From Linyphia triangularis (lineage: Eukaryota > Arthropoda > Arachnida > Araneae > Linyphiidae), in NCBI GenBank assembly GCA_963978545.1, contig OZ021730.1, positions 11,539,796 to 11,603,795 of the forward strand: DNA of 64,000 nt, in the 5' to 3' direction. The notes beneath the pieces are model-generated. The model ran no database searches, was not told where the DNA came from, and saw only the letters and a program-made list of their open reading frames with translations. Positions 1-10,307 of this stretch are shown piece by piece. Every line of letters begins with the position of its first letter. The first letter of the stretch is position 1. The position numbers and the translations under genes were made by a program.

Positions 1-2999
1 TCGTATACCTCGTTTCAAAATAGAATCAGCGTATTGGGAACAGTTTTCTTCCCTCGTCCACTTCTATGACGAGATGGTGAACCAAGATGACATCGATGAA
101 GCTGTTAATTCTATCACCCATGCCATCTTGGAAGCTGCTCGTTCATCCATACCTATGACATCTACCAAGCTACCGAAAACTCCCAAACCGTGGTGGAATA
201 ACGACTGTAAAATTGCCCACAAAAAGCAAAGGAAGGCTTGGGGTATCTTTCGCCGATACCCCACTGAAGCCAACCTCATAGCTTTTAAATGTGCTCGAGC
301 TGAAGCTCGTAGGATCCGCCGGCGTAGCCAGAAGGACTCTTGGATGCGTTATGTCAGCACTATAACATCGAATACCTCTTCTAAAAGGGTCTGGAACAAG
401 ATTAATAAAATCAAGGGCCAATATCCTAGACACTCTACTTCTATCTTAGAGACTAATCTAGGAATAGTTTCAGATCCTAAAGGTATTGCTGACACTCTGG
501 CTGATTCCTTTGCTAAAATATCTAGCAATTCGAATTACCAAGAGCCGTTTGCCTCTATTAAACGCAAAGCTGAGAAAACTAAATTGAATTTCACATCTAC
601 CGCGTTGGAAAACTATAATGCTGATTTTACCATGGCCGAGCTGATGCGAGCTCTTTCCAACACTCGAGGCTCGGCTGTTGGTTACGACGAAATTCATTAT
701 AATATGCTTAAACATCTCCAGCCTTTCCAACTGAAGTTTATTCTCAAGCTGTACAATAGGATCTGGCGGGAAAATAAATTTCCGTCAGCATGGCAACGTG
801 CTCTTGTGATTCCAATTGTCAAGCCAGGTAAAGACCCTAAGAGTCCTTCCAACTATAGGCCTATAGCATTGACTAGTTGCATGTGCAAATTACTTGAAAA
901 ATTAGTCAACGCTCGCCTCCTTTTTTATTTGGAAAATAACAATTGTCTCTCTCGGTTTCAAAGTGGTTTCCGTCGTGAACGAAGTACACTTGACAACCTG
1001 CTCCTCCTTGAAACATCTATTCGGGAGGCATTTGTCAAGCGGAACCATTTGGTGTCTGTATTTTTCGACATGGAGAAAGCCTATGACCGTACTTGGAGAT
1101 ATGGTATCCTCAGAGATCTACATAATTTAGGTCTCAGAGGAAATTTACCACTCTTTATTGAGAATTTCCTTTCTCGGAGAGTCTTCCAAGTACGCGTCAA
1201 CTCTATCTTATCGGATGAGTTCATTCAGGAGCAAGGCGTTCCCCAGGGAAGTGTATTGAGCTGCGCACTGTTTATTGTCAAAGTTAACGACATTATGACC
1301 TGCCTACCACCTGCAGTGTCTGGTTCGCTTTTCGTCGACAACTTCCAGATAACGTGCGCCTCAATAAATGTCTCTTATTGAAAGACAGGTTCAAATTGCC
1401 ATCAGAAGGATTTCGGACTGGGCTAATCAGAATGGCTTTGCATTCAATGCACAAAAGACCGTGGCCATGCACTTCTGCAGGAAACGTGAGCTTCTTAACG
1501 ACCCTGAGCTTTTTATAAATGGGGCTCAGATCCCTATTGTATCAGAAACGAAGTTTCTTGGGGTCATTTTCGATCCGAAGCTCACGTTCCTGCCTCATAT
1601 AAAACATCTGAGACTAAAGTGCACTAAAGCTCTGAACCTTCTGAAAGTGCTGTCTAACACTTCCTGGGGTGCTGATACCACCTCCATGTTACGGATATAC
1701 AGATGCCTTGTTCGTTCCAAACTTGATTATGGTTCTGTGGTGTACGGATCCGCCAGAAAATCGGTGTTGATGCTCCTTGACCCTGTCCACCACCAAGGTG
1801 TCAGAATCGCATCTGGAGCCTTCCGTACATCACCAATTCCAAGTGTACTTAATATATGTTTGGAGCAACCTTTGAAACTGAGACGAGACAAGCTGTGTTT
1901 AAAATTTTATTTTAAAATTAAAAGTCACCCACATCATCCTCTCTCTCATAATATTTATAATCCATCTCATACGAGACTTTTTAACTCACGCCCATCTTGC
2001 ATTCCATCATTTTCATTGCGAATTCATTCAATTCTTACATCTCATAATATTGATAATTTCAGGATTCGTCCTCTCACATTCACACAACCACCTTGGCATC
2101 CTCATAACATCAAAGTTTTAAATGTATTTAGTAATTTTAAAAAATGTGAAACACCAGATGTAATATTTAATCATCTGTTTTATTACCATAGACATAACTT
2201 TTCAAATTTTAAAGCAATGTATACAGATGGGTCGAAAAGCCAGGGACATGTCGGAGCAGCTGCAGTTTACGACGATAACATCTCACGTGAGCTGCATCAA
2301 AGCTGCTCCATCTTTACAGCTGAGTCCCTGGCTATCTTCTTGGCCTTGCAATATATTTTACAGCAAGGCCATAGCCAGTGGATTATTTATACAGATTCGA
2401 AGAGCTGTTTAGATGCGTTAAGTAATCCACTCAGCCAGACCCATCCTTTTATTTTAGATATTTTAAAGATTCATTCAACACTTTTAGATAGAGGTTTTAA
2501 TGTTCTTTTTTGTTGGATCCCAGGTCATGTGGGGATCATGGTTAACGAGCGCTCAGACACAATAGCTCGAACTGCAAGTGGACCTAGGAGCACTTGGGTC
2601 TGCCCTGACGACGCATATAAAGCTTGTGACACTGCTCTGTCTCTCACTTGGCAGGCCGTGTGGGATGCACAGACAGCTAACAAGCTGCGTTCGTTTCAGC
2701 CCTTAATATCCGGATTCGCTAATATACAGCAATCACGGAAAAGGGAAGTGCTCCTGACCCGTCTTAGAATAGGCCACACTCGTTTTACCCATGTGCATTT
2801 TCTGCTGGCAGAAGTTGCCCCCACATGCAACACCTGTGGAGTTATGTTTTCTGTGTTTCATATTTTAAATGAATGTCCAGCTTTTAACGCCATCAGATTG
2901 AGATTTTTTAAAATTAATCATCCTCCATTATCATCTCTTTTAAGTTCACCCCCACATGAAAATCTTTTTAGATTCTTGAGATTGGCTTTTATTACTTGA
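1..2999 (+). pseudogene. LINE element 1 ORF2: RT-RNase H, frameshifted, catalytic residue lost
   Basis: Two open frames (74-1,381 and 1,368-2,999) together cover the ORF2 product from the linker after the endonuclease to the C-terminus. Compared with the intact element at 4,409-10,290, one base is missing near 1,366 (AAACATG has become AAATG), which shifts the frame just after the RT active site. The active-site motif reads FVDN where the intact relative has FVDD, so one catalytic aspartate is also lost. The RNase H part (YTDGSKSQG, YTDSKS, GHVGIM) and the C-terminal cysteine-rich motif are still readable. It cannot encode a working RT. Confidence 0.88.
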
Positions 3000-3149
3000 T
3001 TTAGAATTTTATTTCAAATCTTTTACCCTTTGTTGATCTCAATATATTTTTAATCGTTTATTTTTAACATGGTTGATTTAGATAAATTTGTTCGGCGCAG
3101 TATGGCCCACGTGAAGCCCTTGCGCCAGAAAATCGAACCAACCAACCAA
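1..3149 (+). mobile_element. LINE element 1 (I-superfamily, subfamily A), 3' part, inactive
   Basis: The copy enters from the left window edge after its endonuclease region and runs through reverse transcriptase (RT), RNase H and 3' UTR to a tail of ACCA repeats near 3,138-3,152. An RNase H domain downstream of RT places it in the I-like group of non-LTR retrotransposons rather than in classic Jockey or L1. The 3' UTR carries the conserved hairpin near 3,094-3,127 that begins GGCGCAG and ends TTGCGCC. A second copy starts directly at its tail. Confidence 0.9.
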
Positions 3150-3152
3150 TCC

Positions 3153-3956
3153 AATTTTAAGGCAATATATACGGATGGGTCAAAGAGCCAGGAACATGTA
3201 GGAGCTGCTGCAGTTCATGACGATACCATCATGTCCCGAGAACTGCACCATAGCAGCTCCGTTTTTTCAGCTGAGTCCCTGGCTATTCTATTGACCTTGC
3301 AGTTTATTTTAAAGCAAGGCCATGGTCAGTGGATTATTTACACTGATTCCAAGAGTTGCTTAGATGCCCTAAGTAATCCACTGAACCAGACCCATCCTTT
3401 TATCTTAGAAATTTTAAAACTTCATATCACACTTTTAGACAGACATTTTAAAATCCTTTTTTGTTGGATCCCAGGTCATGTGGGGATCATGGGTAACGAG
3501 CGCGCTGACTCAATTGCACGATCAGCAAGTGGACCGAGGAGCACTTGGCTCTGCACTGGCGACGCAAATAAAGCTTGTGAAACTGCTCTGGCTCTCACTT
3601 GGCAGGCCATGTGGGATGCACAGACAGGAAACAAGCTGCGTTCGTTTCAGCCCTTAATATCCGGATTCGCGCCCATCCAGCAATCCCGGAAAAGGGAAGT
3701 GCTCCTAACTCGTTTAAGAATAGGCCACACGCGTTTTATCCATGTGCATCTTCTGCTGGCAGAGGATGCCCCCACATGCAATACCTGTGGAGTCATTTTA
3801 TCTGTTCTCCATATTTTAAATGAATGTCCGTGTTTTAACACTGTCAGACTACGATATTTTAATTCTAATCACCCTTCACTATTTGACATTTTAAGTTCAC
3901 CTCATAACAATCTTTTTAAATTCTTAAATGACATTGGATTTTATTACTTGATTTGA
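3153..3956 (+). pseudogene. Truncated LINE ORF2 (RNase H and C-terminal region only)
   Basis: The frame encodes the RNase H fold (YTDGSKSQE, then YTDSKSC, then GHVGIMGNERAD) followed by the C-terminal CNTC...H...C zinc-binding region typical of I-like ORF2 proteins. It lacks endonuclease and RT because of 5' truncation. The frame is open but has no start of its own. Confidence 0.85.
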
Positions 3957-4094
3957 ACATTTGGTTTTTCTTATTTTTAATTTAAACAATGACTGAAAAT
4001 TTTTTAGACCCATTTTAAAAAACTGATTGACGATTGGTTGGCGCAGTATGGCCCTTGTGTTGCCCTTGCGCCGTTAAACTTGAACCAACCAACC
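3153..4094 (+). mobile_element. 5'-truncated LINE fragment (subfamily A) joined to the tail of element 1
   Basis: Homology to element 1 restarts at the beginning of the RNase H domain, directly after the ACCA tail of element 1, and runs to its own 3' hairpin (about 4,040-4,072) and ACCA tail. The RNase H reading frame stays open to 3,956, but the endonuclease and RT are absent. The methionine at 3,069 belongs to the 3' UTR of element 1 and is not a real start. Insertion of a truncated copy into an existing LINE tail, or a template jump, would explain the head-to-tail arrangement. Confidence 0.85.
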
Positions 4095-4391
4095 ATACAC
4101 AGTAATAACACTAGTAACACATTACAATACGTTCATACAGTACGAATGAGCTGCTTTCTGAAAATGTTGAATCGTAAGAAGATATTACAACCCATGGCAC
4201 AGTAGCACAATACAATACGTTCAACCATTATGAATCAAGAGTTACACTATCCAATATTTGCAAAAAAACATCACCAACATTAAAAATGAATAACACTATG
4301 AATGAGCTACTTTCTGAAAATGTTGAATCGTAAGAAGATATTACAACTCATGGTACAGTAGCACAATACAATACGTTCAACCATTATGAAT
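4095..4391. repeat. 156-bp tandem repeat array, left part
   Basis: Copies of a roughly 156-bp unit, recognisable by GAATGAGCTGCTTTCTG, start at about 4,144 and 4,300. The array resumes after the inserted LINE, with copies at about 10,384 and 10,540. Nothing coding is visible. Confidence 0.85.
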
Positions 4392-4408
4392 CAAGAGTTA
4401 CACTTTCC
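4392..4408. repeat. Target-site duplication of LINE element 2, left copy
   Basis: CAAGAGTTACACTTTCC here is repeated exactly at 10,291-10,307, at the other end of the element. The split target lies within the 156-bp tandem repeat. Confidence 0.93.
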
Positions 4409-5043
4409 CCCTCAGGGGGTTTACTTTCTATAAGTAAACACGGGCTTCACAACCCCGAGGTGCCCTAGTGATCTAACCCTTCGTCTGTTTGTACCTTCTC
4501 ATTTTGGGTTTTATATTTATCGTTTGTTTTCTCTTCTTTCCCTCATTGTGGTTACCTCTTCAGAGGTGAGGGCTCCCCTTGAGAAGCTTTGTGCCGCTCT
4601 GTTGCTATCAGCTTCTCTCGGGGATTATATCACCCACGTGTTTGCCGTGCGTGGAGACCCGTGTCCCTGGAAAGGGGGATCCTGGTAGTTGAGGGACGAC
4701 ATACTGTCTCAATACACTACTTTGGCCCTTGCTTCAGATAAACGGGAGGTGTACATTGGTCCCATGTGCATCAATCGGCTGGTCGTCCGACTTCGTCGGC
4801 GGCTTGGGATCAAGCGACCGGCTCGTCTACTGGGAATCTCGTTAAGGGTGGAGACATCTACAGGGACGAGCCGGTCGCGTATAGACACTAGAGAACCTGA
4901 TGGTGTTATGCCGTGCGTAACAGTTCAGTTACTATTTTTTTCTTTTCTTGGTTTTTGTTGCTTGCCGGTGTGCACTATCCCTGATATTGAGGACTCCATG
5001 GTGGGTGGGATTCTAGTGTCCGAACTTCTCTTTAATTTATTTT
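4409..5043 (+). promoter_or_regulatory. LINE element 2 5' UTR, structured, with presumed internal promoter
   Basis: The first bases form two hairpins, CCCC-TCA-GGGG and GTTTACTT-TCTAT-AAGTAAAC. A 14-bp perfect stem lies at 4,814-4,827 (GCGACCGGCTCGTC) paired with 4,865-4,878. The UTR is nearly identical over about 600 bp to those of elements 3, 4 and 5, although the ORFs of subfamilies A and B differ strongly. A short open frame from 4,689 starts with TTG, is not maintained between copies, and is not called as a gene. An internal promoter is expected for this class but is not proven here. Confidence 0.75.
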
Positions 5044-6420
5044 ATGATGGCTTCTTCTTCTCTCTCCAGCCCCACGGGAGGCCTAATTCCCCAGACAATG
5101 AACTCAAAACGTAATATTGAAACAATTGACAGCTCAACTTTACCAAAGAAACTTACTATTCCATCTGATTTACCATCCTTTCTTATTATACATTCCGATT
5201 CTGACCAATTAGCTAATTCATCTCCATTCTTAATTCAAAAAGCAATAAAAGGAATATGTGGTAGCGATCCAAAAAACATAAAAAAACTACGCTCTGGTGA
5301 TCTACTTGTACAAACAATAGACTCAAGACAATCCCACTATCTCCTCAACACTACATCAATAGCCAATATAGCAGTCCTTGTAACTCCCCATAAATCTCTG
5401 AACTACTCGCAAGGGGTTATTTCAGAGTCTGATCTACTTCATGTAGACGACTCTGAATTGACACAAGAACTGTCACCCCAGGGAGTTACAAGTGCAAAAA
5501 GAATAACCATCAAAAGAGAGGGAAATATCATTAAAACTAAGCATGTAATCTTAACGTTCAATAGCCCAGACCTTCCCAAAAGAATCACAGCAGGTTACTT
5601 AAACTGCCATGTTCGACCATACATCCCAAATCCTCTGCGGTGTTTCAAGTGCCAAAAGTTTGGTCACTCAAGGAACACCTGCAGAGCGAAAATTGAAACA
5701 TGTGCAACATGTGGCAGCACGGAACATCCTAGTGAGGGCTGCCACGATAAACCTGTATGTGTAAACTGTGAAGGATCGCACCCATCCTACTCCAGAAACT
5801 GTAATATATGGAAACAAGAAAAGAAAATTCAAGAACTAAAAGCAAATAACAATATCACATATCCCGAAGCCAAAACCATGTTCAAACAACTCTTTCCAGA
5901 ACAAAAAGAAAAAACTTACTCAATAGCTACAACATCTTGCAAAACAGAAATAGCTATACAAACACAAATATCTATCCCTACAAACCAAACCTTAACAACT
6001 GAAAACCTTCTAAAATATTTTATACCACAATCGCAGTCTAACGCATCCTCATCTCAAACTGATCCAATTCAATTAGCCTCTAAACCAGTAAATACAACTA
6101 CTAAAAGCAAACCAAAAAATATCTTAAAGAACTCTACTACCAAAAAAACTGAAGTAAATAAAATAACCAAACCTGGAGAAGCCTTGAAACAAAAAGTCTT
6201 CTCTAAAATAAAATTAAACCCTGACTCAGTCCTTAATAGCTATTTAACATCCAAGCAGCCAAAGTTTTCATATAAACCTGAATCCTTATCAGATGAAGAG
6301 GCCATATCAGGCCTTTCGGACACCGGGGACATGGATGTTGAGTTAGGGCTCGAGACCCCTCCTAATCTCCAACCAAGGAGGAGGTCAAAGGAACGGGGAT
6401 CTGACAATATAACATCCTAA
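5044..6420 (+). CDS. LINE element 2 ORF1: gag-like RNA-binding protein with three zinc knuckles
   Basis: This 458-residue protein should bind the LINE RNA and form the ribonucleoprotein. Three CCHC knuckles lie at about residues 199-252 (CFKCQKFGHSRNTC, CATCGSTEHPSEGC, CVNCEGSHPSYSRNC). The N-terminal half holds a conserved gag-like domain. The region after the knuckles is rich in Lys, Ser and Thr, and the C-terminus is acidic then basic. The start is the ATG-ATG pair at 5,044. The stop at 6,418-6,420 lies inside the beginning of the ORF2 frame. Confidence 0.9.
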   Translation: MMASSSLSSPTGGLIPQTMNSKRNIETIDSSTLPKKLTIPSDLPSFLIIHSDSDQLANSSPFLIQKAIKGICGSDPKNIKKLRSGDLLVQTIDSRQSHYLLNTTSIANIAVLVTPHKSLNYSQGVISESDLLHVDDSELTQELSPQGVTSAKRITIKREGNIIKTKHVILTFNSPDLPKRITAGYLNCHVRPYIPNPLRCFKCQKFGHSRNTCRAKIETCATCGSTEHPSEGCHDKPVCVNCEGSHPSYSRNCNIWKQEKKIQELKANNNITYPEAKTMFKQLFPEQKEKTYSIATTSCKTEIAIQTQISIPTNQTLTTENLLKYFIPQSQSNASSSQTDPIQLASKPVNTTTKSKPKNILKNSTTKKTEVNKITKPGEALKQKVFSKIKLNPDSVLNSYLTSKQPKFSYKPESLSDEEAISGLSDTGDMDVELGLETPPNLQPRRRSKERGSDNITS

Positions 6421-9400
6421 AATTCCATCTCCTTTCCTGGAATTGTCGAGGTTTCCACCACAATTCGGTAGATATTAAACTTCTCGTCGATGAATACAAA
6501 CCTGTCTGTTTCTGTCTGCAAGAGACGCTCTTGAAGCCCTTTCAGAGCTCTCTTGTAAGGGGGTATAGTCCTCTTCGCAAGGACTATGTCAACAGCGACA
6601 GAGCTAGCGGTGGTGTTGCTATATTTACATCAAATAGCAATCCATCCACCCCGCTATCGCTCACAACTAACCTACAAGCTGTTGCTGTTAGAGTCGCAGT
6701 GCAAAACCACCTGATAACAGTATGTTCAATATATCTCCCTCCTAATCATAATATCCGACAAACAGACTTAGACAGGCTTTGTGATCAGCTTCCAGCCCCC
6801 TTTATTATAATGGGGGATTTTAATGGACATAGTCCTCTTTGGGGTAGCCCAGATTTAAACCTTCGTGGTAGGCAAGTTGAAAGATTCATGGAAGATCAAA
6901 ATCTTTGTCTTCTGAACAATGGGCAACCCACCTACTTCCATACCCCATCGAGAACTTTTCATGCCATCGATTTGATCTTGTGTTCACCATCTCTTTTCTC
7001 ACTTTTCAGTTTTCACGTGGGAAGTGATCCTTACCATAGTGATCACTTTCCAATTTATCTTGAGTCCTCAATAAATAGTGTTCCTCACTTTCGTCCTCCT
7101 CGTTTTATATTTGAGGCAGCGGATTGGGAACGCTACTCATCTGTTCTTCAATTAACACACGAGATGGTGGACCAAGATGACATTGATGATGCTATTAACT
7201 CCGTTACACAAGCTATATTGGAAGCTGCTCACCTTTCCATCCCCGTTACATCGACTAATCTACCGAGAATACCAAAGCCGTGGTGGAACCACGACTGCAA
7301 AATGGCACATAAGAAACAGAGGAGGGCTTGGGGTACTTTTCGCCGGTGCCCCACCCAGTCTAACCTCATATGTTTCAAGCGTGCCCGAGCCGAGGCCCGT
7401 AGCATTCGTAGACGGAGCCAGAGGGATTCTTGGCAGAGTTACGTTAGTACCATAACTTCTGCAACATCCTCAAAAAGGGTCTGGAACAAAGTCAATAAGA
7501 TCAAAGGTCGATATCCTAATCTCTCTATTTCCATCTTAGAGAATGACCAAGGCGTTGTTTCAGACCCTAAGGACATTGCCGATACCCTTGCCGACGCTTT
7601 CGCCAAGGTATCGAGCAATTCAAATTACAAAGAGCCGTTTGCATCATATAAGCTTCGAGCTGAGAGAACGAAATTGAATTTTACTTCCTCTTCTACGGAA
7701 GATTACAATTCTGAATTTTCCATGGCTGAATTGTTAAGGGCTTTATCTGGCACCCACAATTCTGCTGTCGGGCCAGATGATTTACATTATAATATGTTCA
7801 AACATCTTCAGCCACTCCAGCTCAAGCTTATATTGAAATTATTCAACCGCATCTGGCGTGGTGACGTTTTTCCATCTACTTGGCAGCGTGCTCTTGTAAT
7901 TCCGATAGTTAAACCTAACAAGGATCCAAAGAATCCCTCTGGTTATCGTCCAATAGCTCTAACTAGCTGCTTTTGTAAGCTATTGGAAAAAATGGTAAAT
8001 GCTCGGCTTCTCTTTTATCTAGAATGCAACAATTATCTCTCTCGCTTCCAGAGTGGGTTTCGTAAAGGTCGTAGTACAATTGACAATCTCCTTCTTCTCG
8101 AAACATCAATTCGAGAGGCCTTCGTCAAGAAGAACCATTTGGTATCTGTGTTCTTTGACATGGAGAAAGCTTACGATCGTACTTGGAGGTATGGAATCCT
8201 CAGAGACCTATATAATCTAGGCCTCCGGGGAAATCTGCCGTTATTTATTAAGAACTTTCTTGGACGCAGAACCTTCCAAGTGCGAATCGGTTCAACCTTA
8301 TCTGCTGAATTTATTCAGGAACAAGGTGTTCCCCAGGGTAGTGTGTTGAGTTGCGCCCTTTTCATCATAAAAGTCAACGACATACTGACCTGCCTTCCAC
8401 CTGCAGTGTCTGGTACCTTATTTGTCGATGACTTTCAGATGATGTGCGCCTCAACAAACATGTCACTGATTGAGAGACAATTACAACTTGCTATCAGAAG
8501 AGTTACCGACTGGGCAAACTGCAATGGGTTTACTTTTTCTGCAGAAAAAACTATTGCTATGCACTTCTGCAGAAGACGTGAGCTACACGAACATCCAGAA
8601 ATATACTTAAATGGTACTAAAATTCCAATTGTCCCGGAGACAAAATTTCTGGGTGTCACTTTCGATTCCAAGCTCACCTTCTTGCCCCATATCAAGCTAT
8701 TAAAAATTAAATGTAATAAGATCTTAAACCTTCTGAAAGTTCTCTCAAACACTTCCTGGGGTGCGGACACTACCTCCATGTTGAGGGTTTACAGATGCCT
8801 TGTCCGTTCTAAGCTTGACTACGGCTCGGTGGTGTATGGATCAGCCAGAAAATCGGCTTTGATGCTCCTGGATCCTGTTCACCATCATGGTATGAGGATT
8901 GCATCAGGAGCATTCCGTACATCACCGGTTAAGAGTTTGTACACTTTGTGTTTGGAACCCTCTCTGGGACTGAGACGAGATAAGCTTATTTTGAATATGT
9001 ATTTTAAAATAAAATCTAATCCTTTACATCCACTTTACGATCATATTTTTAACCCATCATATGAAAGAATTTTTAATGCACGACCATCTTTTATACCATC
9101 TTTTTCATTAAGAGTTAAAAACATTCTCTCATTCCATCAGGTGGATAACTTTAGAGTTATTCCTCTAACTTTCTCCATTTCACCTTGGCATCATCATGAA
9201 ATTACAATTTTTAACACTTTCTCAAATTTTAAAAAGTCTGAGACCCCTGATACTGTTTTTAAAAGTATCTTTTATGATCATCGTAATAGTTTTTCTCATT
9301 TCAAATCCATTTTTACTGATGGCTCAAAAAGCCAGGGCCACGTGGGTTCGGCTGCTGTTACCGACAATGTTACCTTGTCGATAGAGCTACATCCTAGCTG

Positions 9401-10103
9401 CTCAATTTTTTCAGCTGAATCCCGTGCCATTCTGCTGGCTCTGGATTTTATTTCAAAGAACTCTTATAAAATGTGGATTGTCTACACGGATTCCAAGAGC
9501 TGTCTTGACGCTCTTGGCAATCCTTTTTCACAAAATCATCCATTCATTATGGAAATTTTAACCCATCATTACAGACTTTTAAATAAAGGTTTTCACATTT
9601 TCTTTTGTTGGATCCCTGGGCATGTGGGTATCATGGGTAATGAGCGTGCCGATGTCATTGCTCGAACTGCATCCGGAACTGTGACCGATGTGCTTTGTCT
9701 TGATGACGCTTTAAAAGTATGTGCAAAGGCTCTCTTCGACACATGGCAGGCCATGTGGGACGCAGAGCCCACAAACAAACTACGCACTTTGCAGCCAATT
9801 ATATCTGGATTCACCTTCTCTCAACCGAATAGGAAGAGAGAAGTTATTTTGTCAAGACTCCGTATCGGTCATACCCGATTTACCCATGTTCACCTTCTGC
9901 TGGCAGAAGGTGCACCCACATGTTCCTTGTGTAACATTAATTTTTCAGTTTATCATATTTTATCAGAATGCCCATCTTTTAATGCAATAAGGCAACGCCT
10001 TTTTAAAACATGTCATCCCTCATTGTCTATACTGTTGGATTCACCACCTCATACTAACCTTTTCAAATTTTTACTAGCGATTGGTTTTTATCACCTCATA
10101 TAA
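6405..10103 (+). CDS. LINE element 2 ORF2: endonuclease, reverse transcriptase, RNase H
   Basis: The frame opens after a stop at 6,402-6,404 and overlaps the ORF1 stop, with no ATG before the endonuclease begins (HLLSWNCRGF, 6,426 onward). Initiation may be by reinitiation or frameshift. Motifs in order are the endonuclease QET, GDFNGH near 6,813 and SDHFP near 7,038, the RT motif FVDD at 8,421-8,432, RNase H FTDGSKS near 9,310 and YTDSKS, and a C-terminal CSLC...H...C region. The protein would nick the target and copy LINE RNA by target-primed reverse transcription. No internal stop is present. Confidence 0.9.
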   Translation, partial: QYNILKFHLLSWNCRGFHHNSVDIKLLVDEYKPVCFCLQETLLKPFQSSLVRGYSPLRKDYVNSDRASGGVAIFTSNSNPSTPLSLTTNLQAVAVRVAVQNHLITVCSIYLPPNHNIRQTDLDRLCDQLPAPFIIMGDFNGHSPLWGSPDLNLRGRQVERFMEDQNLCLLNNGQPTYFHTPSRTFHAIDLILCSPSLFSLFSFHVGSDPYHSDHFPIYLESSINSVPHFRPPRFIFEAADWERYSSVLQLTHEMVDQDDIDDAINSVTQAILEAAHLSIPVTSTNLPRIPKPWWNHDCKMAHKKQRRAWGTFRRCPTQSNLICFKRARAEARSIRRRSQRDSWQSYVSTITSATSSKRVWNKVNKIKGRYPNLSISILENDQGVVSDPKDIADTLADAFAKVSSNSNYKEPFASYKLRAERTKLNFTSSSTEDYNSEFSMAELLRALSGTHNSAVGPDDLHYNMFKHLQPLQLKLILKLFNRIWRGDVFPSTWQRALVIPIVKPNKDPKNPSGYRPIALTSCFCKLLEKMVNARLLFYLECNNYLSRFQSGFRKGRSTIDNLLLLETSIREAFVKKNHLVSVFFDMEKAYDRTWRYGILRDLYNLGLRGNLPLFIKNFLGRRTFQVRIGSTLSAEFIQEQGVPQGSVLSCALFIIKVNDILTCLPPAVSGTLFVDDFQMMCASTNMSLIERQLQLAIRRVTDWANCNGFTFSAEKTIAMHFCRRRELHEHPEIYLNGTKIPIVPETKFLGVTFDSKLTFLPHIKLLKIKCNKILNLLKVLSNTSWGADTTSMLRVYRCLVRSKLDYGSVVYGSARKSALMLLDPVHHHGMRIASGAFRTSPVKSLYTLCLEPSLGLRRDKLILNMYFKIKSNPLHPLYDHIFNPSYERIFNARPSFIPSFSLRVKNILSFHQVDNFRVIPLTFSISPWHHHEITIFNTFSNFKKSETPDTVFKSIFYDHRNSFSHFKSIFTDGSKSQGHVGSAAVTDNVTLSIELHPSCSIFSAESRAILLALDFISKNSYKMWIVYTDSKSCLDALGNPFSQNHPFIMEILTHHYRLLNKGFHIFFCWIPGHVGIMGNERADVIARTASGTVTDVLCLDDALKVCAKALFDTWQAMWDAEPTNKLRTLQPIISGFTFSQPNRKREVILSRLRIGHTRFTHVHLLLAEGAPTCSLCNINFSVYHILSECPSFNAIRQRLFKTCHPSLSILLDSPPHTNLFKFLLAIGFYHLI

Positions 10104-10226
10104 TTTATTGATTTTTTAAAAATAGTTTATTTGTATACATGTACTCTCTTCAAAATTTTGTAGAGTCTAGACTACACTGAGTATAACCCTTTCTTTTTTA
10201 AATAATTTTTAAGGATTTTATGGTTT

Positions 10227-10260
10227 CGGCGCAGTATAGCCTTGAAGTTGCTCTTGCGCC
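10227..10260 (+). other. LINE 3' hairpin (RT recognition candidate)
   Basis: GGCGCA at the left pairs with TGCGCC at the right around a loop of about 22 nt. The same motif sits just before the tail in every LINE 3' end of the window (about 3,094; 4,040; 44,475; 48,598; 49,212; 56,399), in the antisense copy at 13,241, in a SINE at 20,593-20,772 and, mutated, in the 60-bp insertion at 25,561. Confidence 0.75.
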
Positions 10261-10290
10261 AGAGATACTAAAAAAAACCAACCAACCAAC

Positions 10291-10307
10291 CAAGAGTTAC
10301 ACTTTCC
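10291..10307. repeat. Target-site duplication of LINE element 2, right copy
   Basis: CAAGAGTTACACTTTCC matches 4,392-4,408 exactly and directly follows the ACCA tail. Confidence 0.93.

Larger units (their letters stand above)
4409..10290 (+). mobile_element. Full-length I-superfamily LINE, element 2 (subfamily A)
   Basis: This is a complete element of about 5.88 kb. It has a 5' UTR with hairpins, ORF1 with zinc knuckles, ORF2 with endonuclease, RT and RNase H, a 3' hairpin (10,227-10,260) and an ACCA-repeat tail. It is bounded by a perfect 17-bp TSD. Both ORFs are open, although ORF2 has no ATG at its expected start. It could be recently active or lightly damaged. Confidence 0.92.

Noticed and set aside
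3069..3152. Possible start of a new RNase H gene at 3,069
   Set aside because: The first codons are the 3' UTR, hairpin and tail of element 1, read through into a truncated LINE copy.
4689..5114. Open frame inside the LINE 5' UTR, seen also at 32,349 and 39,153
   Set aside because: It starts with TTG, its end differs between copies, and the conservation is explained by RNA structure and recent copying.
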